From Eggerthellaceae bacterium (GTDB lineage Bacteria > Actinomycetota > Coriobacteriia > Coriobacteriales > Eggerthellaceae): 64,000 nucleotides of DNA. A model generated the notes under the pieces. It saw nothing but the letters and a program-made list of their open reading frames with translations. It ran no database searches and was not told where the DNA came from. Numbering within the stretch: position 1 is the first letter of the stretch; each line of letters opens with the position of its first letter. The stretch covers positions 1 to 64,000 of the forward strand of contig WRIS01000009.1 in assembly GCA_009782615.1 (NCBI GenBank), read 5' to 3'. The position numbers and the translations under genes were made by a program. This document shows positions 35,947 to 44,160 of the stretch, in pieces.

Positions 35947-36642
35947 CTATTGCTTGAAGCGATAGCCGTATCCTCGCACGGTTTCAACGAGAGCAGGGTC
36001 ATACCCTGCGGCTTCGATTTTGTCGCGCAGGCGCTTGATGTGCGTATCGACCGTTTTTGTTTCAGTAAGATACTCCCAGCCCCAAGCGTCGCGCAGCAAA
36101 TCTTCGCGAGAAACTACCTTGCCCGCACTTTTCATGAGACTTGCTAAAAGTTCAAATTCGCGGGGTGTTAAATCGATGTCCCCCGCATCTCCTGATGCGA
36201 CGTGCGCATCTTCGTCAAGAGTAATGCCACTTGCGGCAATAGTGTTATTTTCACCAAGAATTTCTCTGCCCGCCCCGCGGCGCAAAAGGGCACGTACTCG
36301 TGCTATCAGTTCGCGTACGCCGAAAGGTTTTGCCAGGTAGTCGTCCCCGCCGATTTCAAGTCCGACAACCTTGTCGAGTTCTGTGTCGCGTGCCGAAAGG
36401 AATAAAACAGGTACGGACGTTTTTGCTCGAAGGCGACGGCAAAGCTCGTAGCCATCCATGCCAGGGAGCATGATATCGAGCACGAACAGGTCATAAGGGT
36501 TTGTTGTTGCCATGGCAAGCGCACTTTCCCCATTGTCAGACACATCGACCGCAAAGCCTTCTCGTTGCAATGCGTAGCTTACAAATTCAGTAATAGATGG
36601 TTCGTCGTCCACCACAAGGATTCGAGCGGGAGCTTCATTCAT
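35947..36642 (-). CDS. OmpR-family response regulator
   Basis: ATG 36642 follows GAAAGG by seven bases. The 231-residue protein has a receiver domain (RILVVDDEPS, FVLDIMLPGMDGYELCRRL with the phospho-Asp, PVLFLSARD, GGDDYLAKPF) and a winged-helix DNA-binding domain (LTPREFELLASLMKSAGKVV, VDTHIKRLRDKIE, VRGYGYRF). The histidine kinase follows on the same strand, so they form one two-component system. Target genes cannot be read from the window. coaX is divergently transcribed. Confidence 0.94.
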   Translation of the reverse strand: MNEAPARILVVDDEPSITEFVSYALQREGFAVDVSDNGESALAMATTNPYDLFVLDIMLPGMDGYELCRRLRAKTSVPVLFLSARDTELDKVVGLEIGGDDYLAKPFGVRELIARVRALLRRGAGREILGENNTIAASGITLDEDAHVASGDAGDIDLTPREFELLASLMKSAGKVVSREDLLRDAWGWEYLTETKTVDTHIKRLRDKIEAAGYDPALVETVRGYGYRFKQ

Positions 36643-36753
36643 AATCAGCCTTTCGACATTGTTTGGTAAAGAAGTGCCGAGTGGTCTTATAATAGCATTC
36701 AAGCGTTCATCAAAAAAGGTTAGCGCAACTTCTTAGGAAGGATTGTCAAAAAT

Positions 36754-37518
36754 ATGTTACTTGCAGTTGACATCGGGAATACACAAACGGTCATTGGTTT
36801 GTATGAGGGCGAAGAGCTTCGTTTCATGTGGCGCATGGCAACGAGCAAGCCTCACACGGCTGATGAGGTGCGGATAAAGTTGCTGGCGTATCTCAGCGCC
36901 GAAGGAGTTGACGCGAAAGAAATTCGCGGGGCGGTACTCGCTTCGGTCGTTCCCCGTTTGAGCGCTTCATGGGTTGAGGCGTGTTCTCGCATGCTGGCTC
37001 GTGATGTCTTGGTGGTGAGCGCAGAAAGTGCAAAATCCCTCTTCAAGACGCGTTATAAGAACCCCGCCGAGATTGGCGCCGACCGTATTGCCGATGCCGT
37101 GGCTGCGGTGTCTTTATACGAAACGCCCGTGGTGGTAGTTGATTTCGGTACCGCAACTAACATCGAAGTCATTGACGATGAAGGATATTTCATCGGCGGC
37201 ATTATTGCGCCGGGCATGGAAACCTCTGCGGCTGCTCTGTTCTCCCACGCGGCACGACTTTCCTCGATTGAACTGGTTGACCCGCTCGTGGCTATCGGGC
37301 GTACTACGGAAGAAGCCGTGCAAGCAGGTGTTGTTTATGGCGAAGCAGACCGCGCTGATGGACTCATCCGTCGCATTTTTGCTGAACTTGGCTACGAGGC
37401 TCCCGTTGTGGCAACGGGAGGACTGTCTGCGGCAGTGGCAAAAGCTTCGAGCCTTATAACAGAAGTTCATCCCGAATTAACGCTTGAGGGCTTACGTCTT
37501 ATCTACGCCAATCAGTAA
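36754..37518 (+). CDS. coaX: Type III pantothenate kinase
   Basis: AGGAAGG precedes the ATG. The 254-residue enzyme has the ASKHA-fold signatures LLAVDIGNTQTVIGLYEG, EIGADRIADAVAAV, VVVDFGTATNIEVID, GGIIAPGMETSAAALFSHAA and VVATGGLSAAVA. It makes 4'-phosphopantothenate, the first step of coenzyme A synthesis, and unlike type I is not feedback-inhibited by CoA. It is often next to birA; here birA is 4.4 kb away. Confidence 0.94.
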   Translation: MLLAVDIGNTQTVIGLYEGEELRFMWRMATSKPHTADEVRIKLLAYLSAEGVDAKEIRGAVLASVVPRLSASWVEACSRMLARDVLVVSAESAKSLFKTRYKNPAEIGADRIADAVAAVSLYETPVVVVDFGTATNIEVIDDEGYFIGGIIAPGMETSAAALFSHAARLSSIELVDPLVAIGRTTEEAVQAGVVYGEADRADGLIRRIFAELGYEAPVVATGGLSAAVAKASSLITEVHPELTLEGLRLIYANQ

Positions 37519-37683
37519 GGGCTGTGGTTACTGACTGGATGGTGGTAAAGAGCATTTCTCGGGTGGCGATTCCTCACGCCGTTTTTTTGCACGTTGAGAG
37601 ACTTTCCAATTTATTGCGAAAACTTTTCGTCCATTTTTATACTAAGATGTCATACGGCTGCCTAGGGAAAGGAATACACAATA

Positions 37684-38535
37684 ATGGCAATGTTCACCCC
37701 TCCGCAAATTTGCGAAAACTACATGGAATCTTCTGTTGGGAAGGCGAAATCTCCGCTGTGGCGCCTTTTCCTTTTAGGGATTGCCGCAGGCGTTTTCATC
37801 GCGCTCGGCGCTGTCGCTTCATCAACGGCTGCTCATTCTTTAGGCGATGTCGGCATGACGCGCCTTATCACGGGGCTTATCTTTCCCGTAGGACTTTGTT
37901 TGGTTGTTATTTTGGGAACGGAACTCTTTACGGGCAACGTGTTAATGATAACTGCCGCTATCGAAAAGAAGATTACGTGGCTCGGGCTTGCACGCAACTG
38001 GGCGATTGTCTATGTCGGCAATTTCGTGGGAGCCATTTCTATTGCGGCGCTCATGGCGTTTTTTGGACAGCTGGATATCGGCGCGAAAGCCTTGGCGGTC
38101 TATACGGCAAAAGTCGCGGCGGCAAAAGACAGTCTTCCGTGGATGAACGCCTTTGTGCTGGGCATTTTTTGTAACTTGCTGGTGTGCTTGGCTGTTTATC
38201 TGGGCAACTCGGCGCAAGATACGGCAGGCAAAATTCTTGGTTTATACCTGCCGATTATGGCGTTTGTCATTGCTGGTTTCGAGCACTGTATTGCGAATAT
38301 GTACTACATTCCCGCAGGTATTTTCGCTAATTTGAATCCCGCGTATGCATCCCTCATTGCAGAGGCAGGCATCAACACAAGTGTGCTCAACTTCCAAACT
38401 TTCTTCACGGCAAACATCATTCCCGTGACTTTGGGCAATATTGTGGGCGGCATGGTTGTTGGACTGCTGCTCTATTACGGACACCTAAAACCAGCGAAGG
38501 CTGCTAGGGCCGCTCAAGATAAAGAAGGCTGCTAG
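37684..38535 (+). CDS. focA: Formate/nitrite transporter (FNT family)
   Basis: The 283-residue protein has six helices and FNT blocks: FLLGIAAGVFIALGAVAS, VILGTELFTGNVLMI, LARNWAIVYVGNFVGA, AFVLGIFCNLLVCLAVYLG, FVIAGFEHCIANMYYIPAG and LGNIVGGMVVG. AAAGGA precedes the ATG. It forms pentameric channels for formate, nitrite or hydrosulfide; which one is unresolved. Formate would fit an anaerobe with Mo enzymes. The last codons lie in a 28-bp tandem repeat containing the stop. The 165 bases upstream show no other gene. Confidence 0.88.
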   Translation: MAMFTPPQICENYMESSVGKAKSPLWRLFLLGIAAGVFIALGAVASSTAAHSLGDVGMTRLITGLIFPVGLCLVVILGTELFTGNVLMITAAIEKKITWLGLARNWAIVYVGNFVGAISIAALMAFFGQLDIGAKALAVYTAKVAAAKDSLPWMNAFVLGIFCNLLVCLAVYLGNSAQDTAGKILGLYLPIMAFVIAGFEHCIANMYYIPAGIFANLNPAYASLIAEAGINTSVLNFQTFFTANIIPVTLGNIVGGMVVGLLLYYGHLKPAKAARAAQDKEGC

Positions 38536-38569
38536 GGCTGCTCAAGATAAAGAAGGCTGCTAGGACCAG
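38496..38569. repeat. 28-bp tandem repeat across the focA stop codon
   Basis: Units starting GAAGGCTGCTAGG at 38496, 38524 and 38552. The unit is not a multiple of three, so the repeat changes frame and creates the stop. The coding end (AARAAQDKEGC) is part of the first two units. Confidence 0.88.
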
Positions 38570-38630
38570 GGCCACTCAGGCGGGGGAAGGTAAAGCTTAA
38601 TGCTTTTTCGGTGTGTCAGGCAACGCACAA

Positions 38631-39488
38631 CTAAAGATAAATAATGCAAAGCCCTAACAAGACACCGATGATGACGAAGAAAGCAGGAAGTTTCGAGCGA
38701 TACATCAGTACTGACTGCGGAATTATCTCTCCGAATACGATATAGAGCATGGCGCCACTGGCAAAGCCTAAGCTTGCGGTGAGCCCGAATTGTCCGATGT
38801 CTCCTAAAAGATAGCCCACCCACGCGCCGAGAATCGTTGGCGCACCACTGAGGGCGGTCATAAGAATTGCTTTTGAGCGCTTCATGCCACCGCTGATAAG
38901 CGGAACCGAAACCGCCATTCCCTCAGGGATGTTGTGAAGCCCGATAAGGATGGCTAGTACCATGCCTGAACCAAGAAGAAGGTTGCCCTGAACAGCGTAG
39001 GCAGCACCAATCGTCATACCTTCGGGTACGTTGTGAAGCGCTATGGCAAGCGCCATGACAACTCCAGCAACGAACAGGGCAGGCTTTGGGTCGTGGTGTT
39101 TGCGGTGGTGAGCAAGGTGATCGGCGTGTATGAGTTCGTCGATATCATCATGGGTACGAGGATGTTCGTCAGTGTTGACGTGAGCCACTTGGGGTCGTGT
39201 TTTGTGGTCAATGATGAAGTTGAGCCCATACACCGTACCAACGCCGACAACAACGGCAGCAACCACCAGGGGTATAGCGTAGTTTCCAAAAGTGTGTGCT
39301 GCATTGACGGCTTCAATCAAAAGGTCGAAACAAACGATTGCCAGCATCACGCCACCTGCGAAGCTGAGCAGCAAGCTAATGGTTCGATGCGATTCCATAC
39401 GGAAGAGTGCACCGATAATGCCACCAAGCCCCGTGCCCCCGACACCAGCAATCAAAGTAACCATCGTAATGTAGAGCAATGTTTCCAA
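38631..39488 (-). CDS. zupT: ZIP-family divalent metal transporter
   Basis: The likely start is TTG 39488 (product LETLLYITMVTLIAG). A -10 like sequence (TATACT, 39533-39528 on the minus strand) lies upstream, so the longer open frame is not part of the gene. Another option is ATG 39455. The protein has eight helices, a His/Asp-rich loop (HADHLAHHRKHHDPK) that probably binds metal, and the two ZIP motifs ALHNVPEGMTIG and GLHNIPEGMAVSVP that form the transport site. It takes up Zn, Fe or Mn. The symbol is by family only. Confidence 0.85.
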   Translation of the reverse strand: METLLYITMVTLIAGVGGTGLGGIIGALFRMESHRTISLLLSFAGGVMLAIVCFDLLIEAVNAAHTFGNYAIPLVVAAVVVGVGTVYGLNFIIDHKTRPQVAHVNTDEHPRTHDDIDELIHADHLAHHRKHHDPKPALFVAGVVMALAIALHNVPEGMTIGAAYAVQGNLLLGSGMVLAILIGLHNIPEGMAVSVPLISGGMKRSKAILMTALSGAPTILGAWVGYLLGDIGQFGLTASLGFASGAMLYIVFGEIIPQSVLMYRSKLPAFFVIIGVLLGLCIIYL

Positions 39489-39597
39489 AAGAGTCTTTTC
39501 TTCACGTATCCATAATTGTTTATCGAAAGTATAATAGCCCTTTGTTGCCTCAAATGGGAAAAAATAAGGGAAATAGCAGCTTCGTGGCGAATTTTCG

Positions 39598-39627
39598 TTG
39601 ACTTTGCTCAAAATAAACAGATACAAT
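39598..39627 (+). promoter_or_regulatory. Promoter of rplM-rpsI
   Basis: TTGACT (39598-39603) and TACAAT (39622-39627) are 18 bases apart and close to consensus. Confidence 0.7.
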
Positions 39628-39633
39628 GCTAAG

Positions 39634-39813
39634 GTTCGCTTTCAAAAGCCCCGTGCGGCAGTAGGCAGCGGGAGATGTTTTACGAGGAGTCCAGACCTTG
39701 TGCGCATCGTCGGTGTAGGAACCCGACACCCGTCTAAGACTGCAACTTTTGAAAACAAACACGCTGCATTCCTTTTCATCAGGATGTGGTGCAATATTTA
39801 CGGAGGAAACAAC
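39634..39813 (+). promoter_or_regulatory. Long 5' leader of rplM
   Basis: The predicted transcript has an approximately 180-base untranslated leader ending in a strong GGAGG site. It contains AAAAGCC and several GC-rich short complementary stretches. Ribosomal protein operons often carry such leaders for autoregulation by their own product. I cannot assign it to a known leader class by eye. Confidence 0.4.
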
Positions 39814-40251
39814 GTGAAAACGTATTACGCAAAGCCCCACGAGGTTGAACGCGAGTGGGTCTTAATTGATGCGACCGACCAAGTACTTGGTCGTGTTGCT
39901 ACTAAGGCTGCCCAAATTTTGAAGGGCAAGCACAAACCGCAGTACACTCCCCATGTCGATACGGGCGATTTCGTCGTCGTTATCAACGCCGATAAAATCA
40001 AGGTGACTGGTGCCAAGGCGACTTCAAAGGAATACTATCGCCACAGTGGGTATCCAGGTGGGTTGAAGGTTGAGACTTTTGCTAAAGCCATGGAAAAGCA
40101 TCCTGAACGTGTTATCGAACATGCCGTGAAGGGCATGTTGCCGAAAAACACCTTAGGGCGTGCTATGGGCAAGAAGCTGAAAGTATACGCAGGTGCAGAG
40201 CATCCGCATATGGCTCAAAAACCTCGCGAGATTAAGATGGAGGGCAACTAA
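39814..40251 (+). CDS. rplM: 50S ribosomal protein L13
   Basis: GTG 39814 is preceded by GGAGG; the 145-residue product begins [19 protein letters not shown], as L13 does. It has [34 protein letters not shown] and [16 protein letters not shown]. The open frame upstream is not coding. It is a component of the large subunit and overlaps rpsI by one base (TAATG), the standard rplM-rpsI operon. Confidence 0.97.
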   Translation: MKTYYAKPHEVEREWVLIDATDQVLGRVATKAAQILKGKHKPQYTPHVDTGDFVVVINADKIKVTGAKATSKEYYRHSGYPGGLKVETFAKAMEKHPERVIEHAVKGMLPKNTLGRAMGKKLKVYAGAEHPHMAQKPREIKMEGN

Positions 40252-40643
40252 TGGCAGGTGAAGCATTGTATTACGGCACTGGCCGTAGAAAGAACGCCGT
40301 CGCTCGTGTTCGCCTTGTTCCAGGTTCAGGAAAAGTAACGGTCAATGGTCGTGAAGGTCTTGACTATTTTGGTCGTGAAGCTTTGGTTAACTACGCGAAA
40401 GCTCCTTTTAGGGTGACTGATACGCTTGATCATTTCGACGTGCTGGCAACGCTTAACGGCGGCGGCATTTCGGGTCAAGCAGGCGCTTTGCGCCACGGCA
40501 TTGCTCGTGCTTTGCTTGAAGCAGGGGACTATCGTGGCGAACTGAAGAGAGCAGGATTTCTTACGCGTGACGCTCGTATGGTGGAACGCAAGAAGTATGG
40601 CTTGAAAAAAGCCCGCAAACGTCCGCAGTTCTCCAAGCGCTAA
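40251..40643 (+). CDS. rpsI: 30S ribosomal protein S9
   Basis: The 130-residue protein has [18 protein letters not shown] at the start and the basic tail [12 protein letters not shown], whose final Lys-Arg reaches the ribosomal P site. Internal [19 protein letters not shown] is diagnostic. A clear terminator follows. Confidence 0.98.
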   Translation: MAGEALYYGTGRRKNAVARVRLVPGSGKVTVNGREGLDYFGREALVNYAKAPFRVTDTLDHFDVLATLNGGGISGQAGALRHGIARALLEAGDYRGELKRAGFLTRDARMVERKKYGLKKARKRPQFSKR

Positions 40644-40677
40644 AGCACGACGCTACAAAGTACTTTCAAGTTATGGA

Positions 40678-40708
40678 AACGCCCGAGCATCCCGCTCGGG
40701 CGTTTTTT
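40678..40708 (+). terminator. Rho-independent terminator after rpsI
   Basis: AACGCCCGAGC and GCTCGGGCGTT form an 11-bp stem with a 5-base loop, followed by a T-run. Confidence 0.95.
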
Positions 40709-40733
40709 GTTTCCCGCAATGGCGCGCGTGCGT

Positions 40734-40772
40734 GCAAGGGCTTGGCGCAAGGGTTTGGTGCAAGGGCTTGGC
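40734..40772. repeat. 13-bp tandem repeat, three units
   Basis: GCAAGGGCTTGGC, GCAAGGGTTTGGT and GCAAGGGCTTGGC lie head to tail (40734, 40747, 40760) in the spacer after the rpsI terminator. Confidence 0.9.
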
Positions 40773-40852
40773 GCAATGATGCGGGTGGGTTTCTCTTTGT
40801 GCGGGAGCGATAGAAAAGCGGGGGATTTAATTTGTGTGTGAAGCGTTTACGC

Positions 40853-40858
40853 TATACT
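40853..40858 (+). promoter_or_regulatory. Likely -10 element of glmU
   Basis: TATACT lies 32 bases before the glmU start. The sequence 16 bases upstream (TTTGTG) is a poor -35. Confidence 0.45.
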
Positions 40859-40889
40859 GATTTTCTTGTCGGTTGGCGAAAGGAACACT

Positions 40890-42263
40890 ATGGCTGCTTC
40901 TGCAATCATTCTCGCGGCAGGTATGGGAACCCGCATGAAGTCCAAGAAACCCAAGGTTGCTCATATCTTGCTGGGCAAACCTGTCATCAACTGGGTTATT
41001 GATGCTGCTCATGGTGCCGAAATCGACACTATCGTCAGCGTGCTCGGACACGAACGCGACCAGGTGATTCCCTTAGTTGAAGATGAGAGCGCCATCGTTT
41101 TCCAAGAACAACTCCTCGGCACCGCCGATGCCGTTTTGACCTGCAAGGAAAAATTCGCCGACTACGAAGGATCGGTGCTTGTTTTGTCGGGCGACTGCCC
41201 GCTCATTTTGTCAGAAACCATACAAGCACTCGTTGACGTGCGAGAAACAAACCAAGCAGCTGCAGCAGTGCTCACCATGCAGCTTGAAAACCCTTTCGGA
41301 TACGGGCGCATTATCCGCGACGAGCAAGGAAACCTGCTGCGCATTGTGGAAGAAAAAGATTGCAACCCCGCCGAAAAGGAAATCAAAGAATGTAATTCGG
41401 GTTTTTATTGCTTTGATGCACGGTCGCTTTTTTCAGCGCTTGAACAGGTAGGAAGCGAAAACGCACAAGGTGAGTTTTACTTGACCGATGTGTTGGAAAT
41501 ATGTCGCAGCCAAAACAAGACGGTCGCGGCTTTTTGCACGGAAAACGCCGAAGAATGCTTAGGCATCAATTCGCGCGCTCAGCTTGCCCAAGCGGCAAAG
41601 CACCTTCAGCAGCGTATCAACGCCTTCCATATGGACAACGGCGTAACCATGCTTGACCCTTCCACTGTTTGGATTGGTCCTGATGTCGTTATCGAAAACG
41701 ATGTCGAGATTCTTCCCCAAACCTTCCTTTTTGGGAAAACTTCGGTGGGCGAAGACAGCGTGATAGGGCCTGCTACCCGTCTCATTGACACCGCGGTCGG
41801 CAAAGGCTGCACCATTGATGAAACCATCGCCATAGAAGCCTGCGTCGACGATTTTGCGAACTGCGGACCGCGCGCCTACTTGCGACCAGGGACTCATCTT
41901 TGCGAAAAAGCAAAGGTCGGTACGCATGTCGAGGTCAAGAAATCAACTGTTGGCGTGGGTTCAAAGGTGCCGCACTTAAGCTATATCGGGGATACCACCA
42001 TCGGCAAAGGCGTCAACATCGGCGCGGGCAGTATCACCTGCAACTATGATGGGGAAAAGAAATACCCGACTATTATCGAGGACGGCGTTTTTGTGGGCAG
42101 CGACACCATGTTGGTTGCTCCCGTAACGATTGGCGAAAACGCGATAATCGGTGCTGGTTCCGTTATCACCGATGATGTTTCCGCAGGTGCTCTTGGGTTA
42201 GGGCGTGCTCGCCAAACTGAAATTTCGGAATATCGAAAGTCGCATCACCCCGACGAAAGCTAA
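40890..42263 (+). CDS. glmU: Bifunctional GlmU (GlcN-1-P acetyltransferase / UDP-GlcNAc pyrophosphorylase)
   Basis: ATG 40890 follows GAAAGGA. The 457-residue enzyme has the uridyltransferase domain (ILAAGMGTRMKSKKPK, LGTADAVL, VLSGDCPL) and a left-handed beta-helix acetyltransferase domain from about 250 (RPGTHLCEKAKVGTHVEVKK, IGAGSITCNYDGEKK, GAGSVITDDVSAG). It makes UDP-GlcNAc for the cell wall; glmM, at the right end of the window, supplies its substrate. glmU-prs-pth is a conserved Gram-positive order. Confidence 0.97.
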   Translation: MAASAIILAAGMGTRMKSKKPKVAHILLGKPVINWVIDAAHGAEIDTIVSVLGHERDQVIPLVEDESAIVFQEQLLGTADAVLTCKEKFADYEGSVLVLSGDCPLILSETIQALVDVRETNQAAAAVLTMQLENPFGYGRIIRDEQGNLLRIVEEKDCNPAEKEIKECNSGFYCFDARSLFSALEQVGSENAQGEFYLTDVLEICRSQNKTVAAFCTENAEECLGINSRAQLAQAAKHLQQRINAFHMDNGVTMLDPSTVWIGPDVVIENDVEILPQTFLFGKTSVGEDSVIGPATRLIDTAVGKGCTIDETIAIEACVDDFANCGPRAYLRPGTHLCEKAKVGTHVEVKKSTVGVGSKVPHLSYIGDTTIGKGVNIGAGSITCNYDGEKKYPTIIEDGVFVGSDTMLVAPVTIGENAIIGAGSVITDDVSAGALGLGRARQTEISEYRKSHHPDES

Positions 42264-42268
42264 TACTG

Positions 42269-42295
42269 CGTGTCAGCGCGTGTCCCTCTGACACG
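42269..42295. repeat. Degenerate REP-like hairpin
   Basis: CGTGTCAG and CTGACACG pair around CGCGTGTCCCT. The heads match the REP family at 6105 and 24309, but the element is short. Confidence 0.6.
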
Positions 42296-42421
42296 TGACA
42301 ACAAAAGGGGTCTCAATTCTTAAAATTTTAATGTGAAAACCGCCGAGGTTTTCCCGTTAATCGTGCCGTAATACAATACAATGGTTTAAGGGTATTGATT
42401 GTTGCAACGAGGAGCGCATAC

Positions 42422-43444
42422 ATGGCAGAGACAACGGAGATGAAGAAGAGCTTAGCAATATTTTCTGGTTCGGTGAACCGCGAACTTGCAGAAGAAGTTG
42501 CGAAACACCTCAACATGGAACTCGGCAAAATGGCGCTCAAACAATTCTCAAACGGAGAAATTTACGCTCGTTATCTCGAAAGTATCCGTGGCGCAGACGT
42601 TTTCATCATCCAATCGGTTGCTGGGGGGTGCAGCGAAGGGGATGACTTCATGGATGTCAACGACGCCCTTATGGAACTCCTTATTATGACGGATGCGGCA
42701 AAACGTGCATCGGCGCGCACGGTGACGGCGGTTATATCGAACTATGGGTATTCGCGCCAAGACCGCAAAGCTGCGGCTCGTGAACCGATTACTGCAAAAC
42801 TTGTTGCGAACTTGCTGACCGTTGCAGGCGTTGACCGTACGATTACCATTGACCTTCACCAAGGGCAAATCCAAGGCTTTTTCGATACGCCCGTGAATCA
42901 CTTAACGGCGCTACCCATTTTGGCAGCGTACTTCAAGAAGAAAAATCTCGATCGCAGTCGCCTATGCATCGTAAGCCCTGATGTAGGGCGTGCGAAAGCT
43001 GCCAAAAAGTTCTCCGACGTTATGGACGCAGATTTGGTCATCATGCACAAAGGGCGCCCCAGCCACAACAAAGCTGAGATAACGGCGCTTATCGGAGACG
43101 TGCGCGACAAAATATGTATCATCAATGACGACATGATTGACACGGCGGGAACCCTGATAGCCGCTGCCGAAACGCTCAAACAAGAAGGCGCCGACATGGT
43201 CTATGTCTGTGCGACTCACCCGATTTTCAGTGGTCCTGCCTACGAGCGTTTGGAAAATTCCGACATCGAAGAAGTCGTGGTGTGCAACACGATTCCCGTC
43301 CCGCAGCAGCATCTTAGAGCATCGAATGGCAAGAAGGGCAAAATCACGATGGTTTCGGTCGCGCCTTTGTTGGCAGAAGCAATTTGGAATGTGTACAGCG
43401 ATGGCTCAGTTTCTCAAATCTTTGATTCCGACTATTCGCTCTAG
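42422..43444 (+). CDS. prs: Ribose-phosphate pyrophosphokinase
   Basis: GAGGAGC precedes ATG 42422. The 340-residue enzyme has FSGSVNRELAEEVAKHL, QFSNGEIYARYLESIRGADVF, YGYSRQDRKAAAREPITAKL, the HQGQIQGFFD substrate region, VSPDVGRAKAAKKFSD and the PRPP loop ICIINDDMIDTAGTL. It makes PRPP for nucleotide, His and Trp synthesis. The last 44 bases overlap pth. Confidence 0.96.
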   Translation: MAETTEMKKSLAIFSGSVNRELAEEVAKHLNMELGKMALKQFSNGEIYARYLESIRGADVFIIQSVAGGCSEGDDFMDVNDALMELLIMTDAAKRASARTVTAVISNYGYSRQDRKAAAREPITAKLVANLLTVAGVDRTITIDLHQGQIQGFFDTPVNHLTALPILAAYFKKKNLDRSRLCIVSPDVGRAKAAKKFSDVMDADLVIMHKGRPSHNKAEITALIGDVRDKICIINDDMIDTAGTLIAAAETLKQEGADMVYVCATHPIFSGPAYERLENSDIEEVVVCNTIPVPQQHLRASNGKKGKITMVSVAPLLAEAIWNVYSDGSVSQIFDSDYSL

Positions 43445-44048
43445 CGCTTCGCAGGGTGATTCAAAACGCGCGTCGGATTCACAGCGCGAAACCTATCTGG
43501 TGGTCGGCTTAGGCAACCCAGGGGATGCCTATGCGCACACCCGCCACAATGCTGGCTTCGACACTCTTGACCTTATTGCTGAAGAATTGCAGGTGCGTTA
43601 TTGGAAAAGTGAGTGCGGGGCAGCTACGACGAAAGCCACCTATCAAGACGTCGATGTGGTATTGGCAAAGCCCCAAAGCTTCATGAATGTTTCGGGCGGA
43701 CCAGTAAAGCAACTTCTGAAAACCTATCGTATAGACCTTGACCACCTTGTCGTGATTCACGATGACCTCGATATTGAGTCGGGAACTATTCGCGTCAAGT
43801 GGGGTGGTGGGCACGCAGGACACAACGGACTTCGTTCGTTGGGCGATAAACTCACCTCGCGCGATTGGTATCGGGTTCGCATTGGTATCGGGAAACCTCC
43901 TGGACGTATGGATACAGCAGACTATGTGTTGCAGGCTCCGAAAAAAGAAGCGCTCGATGACTTCGTGTACGCCTGTAATCGCGGAAGCGTGGCAACCCTT
44001 TTTCTTATCAAAAACGGGCTTGAGAAAACTCAGCAAGAGTTTAATTAA
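43401..44048 (+). CDS. pth: Peptidyl-tRNA hydrolase
   Basis: ATG 43401 gives 215 residues and lies inside the prs 3' end. About 27 residues precede the conserved start YLVVGLGNPGDAYAHTRHNAGF, so the N-terminus is longer than usual and the true start is not certain. Catalytic His is in TRHNAGF. KPQSFMNVSGGPVKQLL, VIHDDLDIESGTIRVKWGGGHAGHNGLRS and RIGIGKPPG complete the family pattern. It recycles peptidyl-tRNA released from stalled ribosomes. Confidence 0.93.
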   Translation: MAQFLKSLIPTIRSSASQGDSKRASDSQRETYLVVGLGNPGDAYAHTRHNAGFDTLDLIAEELQVRYWKSECGAATTKATYQDVDVVLAKPQSFMNVSGGPVKQLLKTYRIDLDHLVVIHDDLDIESGTIRVKWGGGHAGHNGLRSLGDKLTSRDWYRVRIGIGKPPGRMDTADYVLQAPKKEALDDFVYACNRGSVATLFLIKNGLEKTQQEFN

Positions 44049-44160
44049 TTTCATTGCCGTAAGGTTGACAAATTTATGGGGAATAGACTGCGGGTTCTTT
44101 ACACGTGGTATTGTTTTGACAGAGGTTTTTAACAGGATAAGAAGGTAGGAGTACCAACGC

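Noticed and set aside
37524-38174. A 216-codon frame overlapping focA
   Set aside because: It is out of frame with the clear FNT transporter and has an unnatural composition (many Arg, Cys).
38496-38569. CRISPR-like repeats
   Set aside because: The units are directly adjacent without spacers, so this is a plain tandem duplication; no cas genes are present in the window.
39598-39813. N-terminal extension of ribosomal protein L13
   Set aside because: The region contains the promoter and leader; L13 has its normal start at GTG 39814 behind a strong ribosome site.
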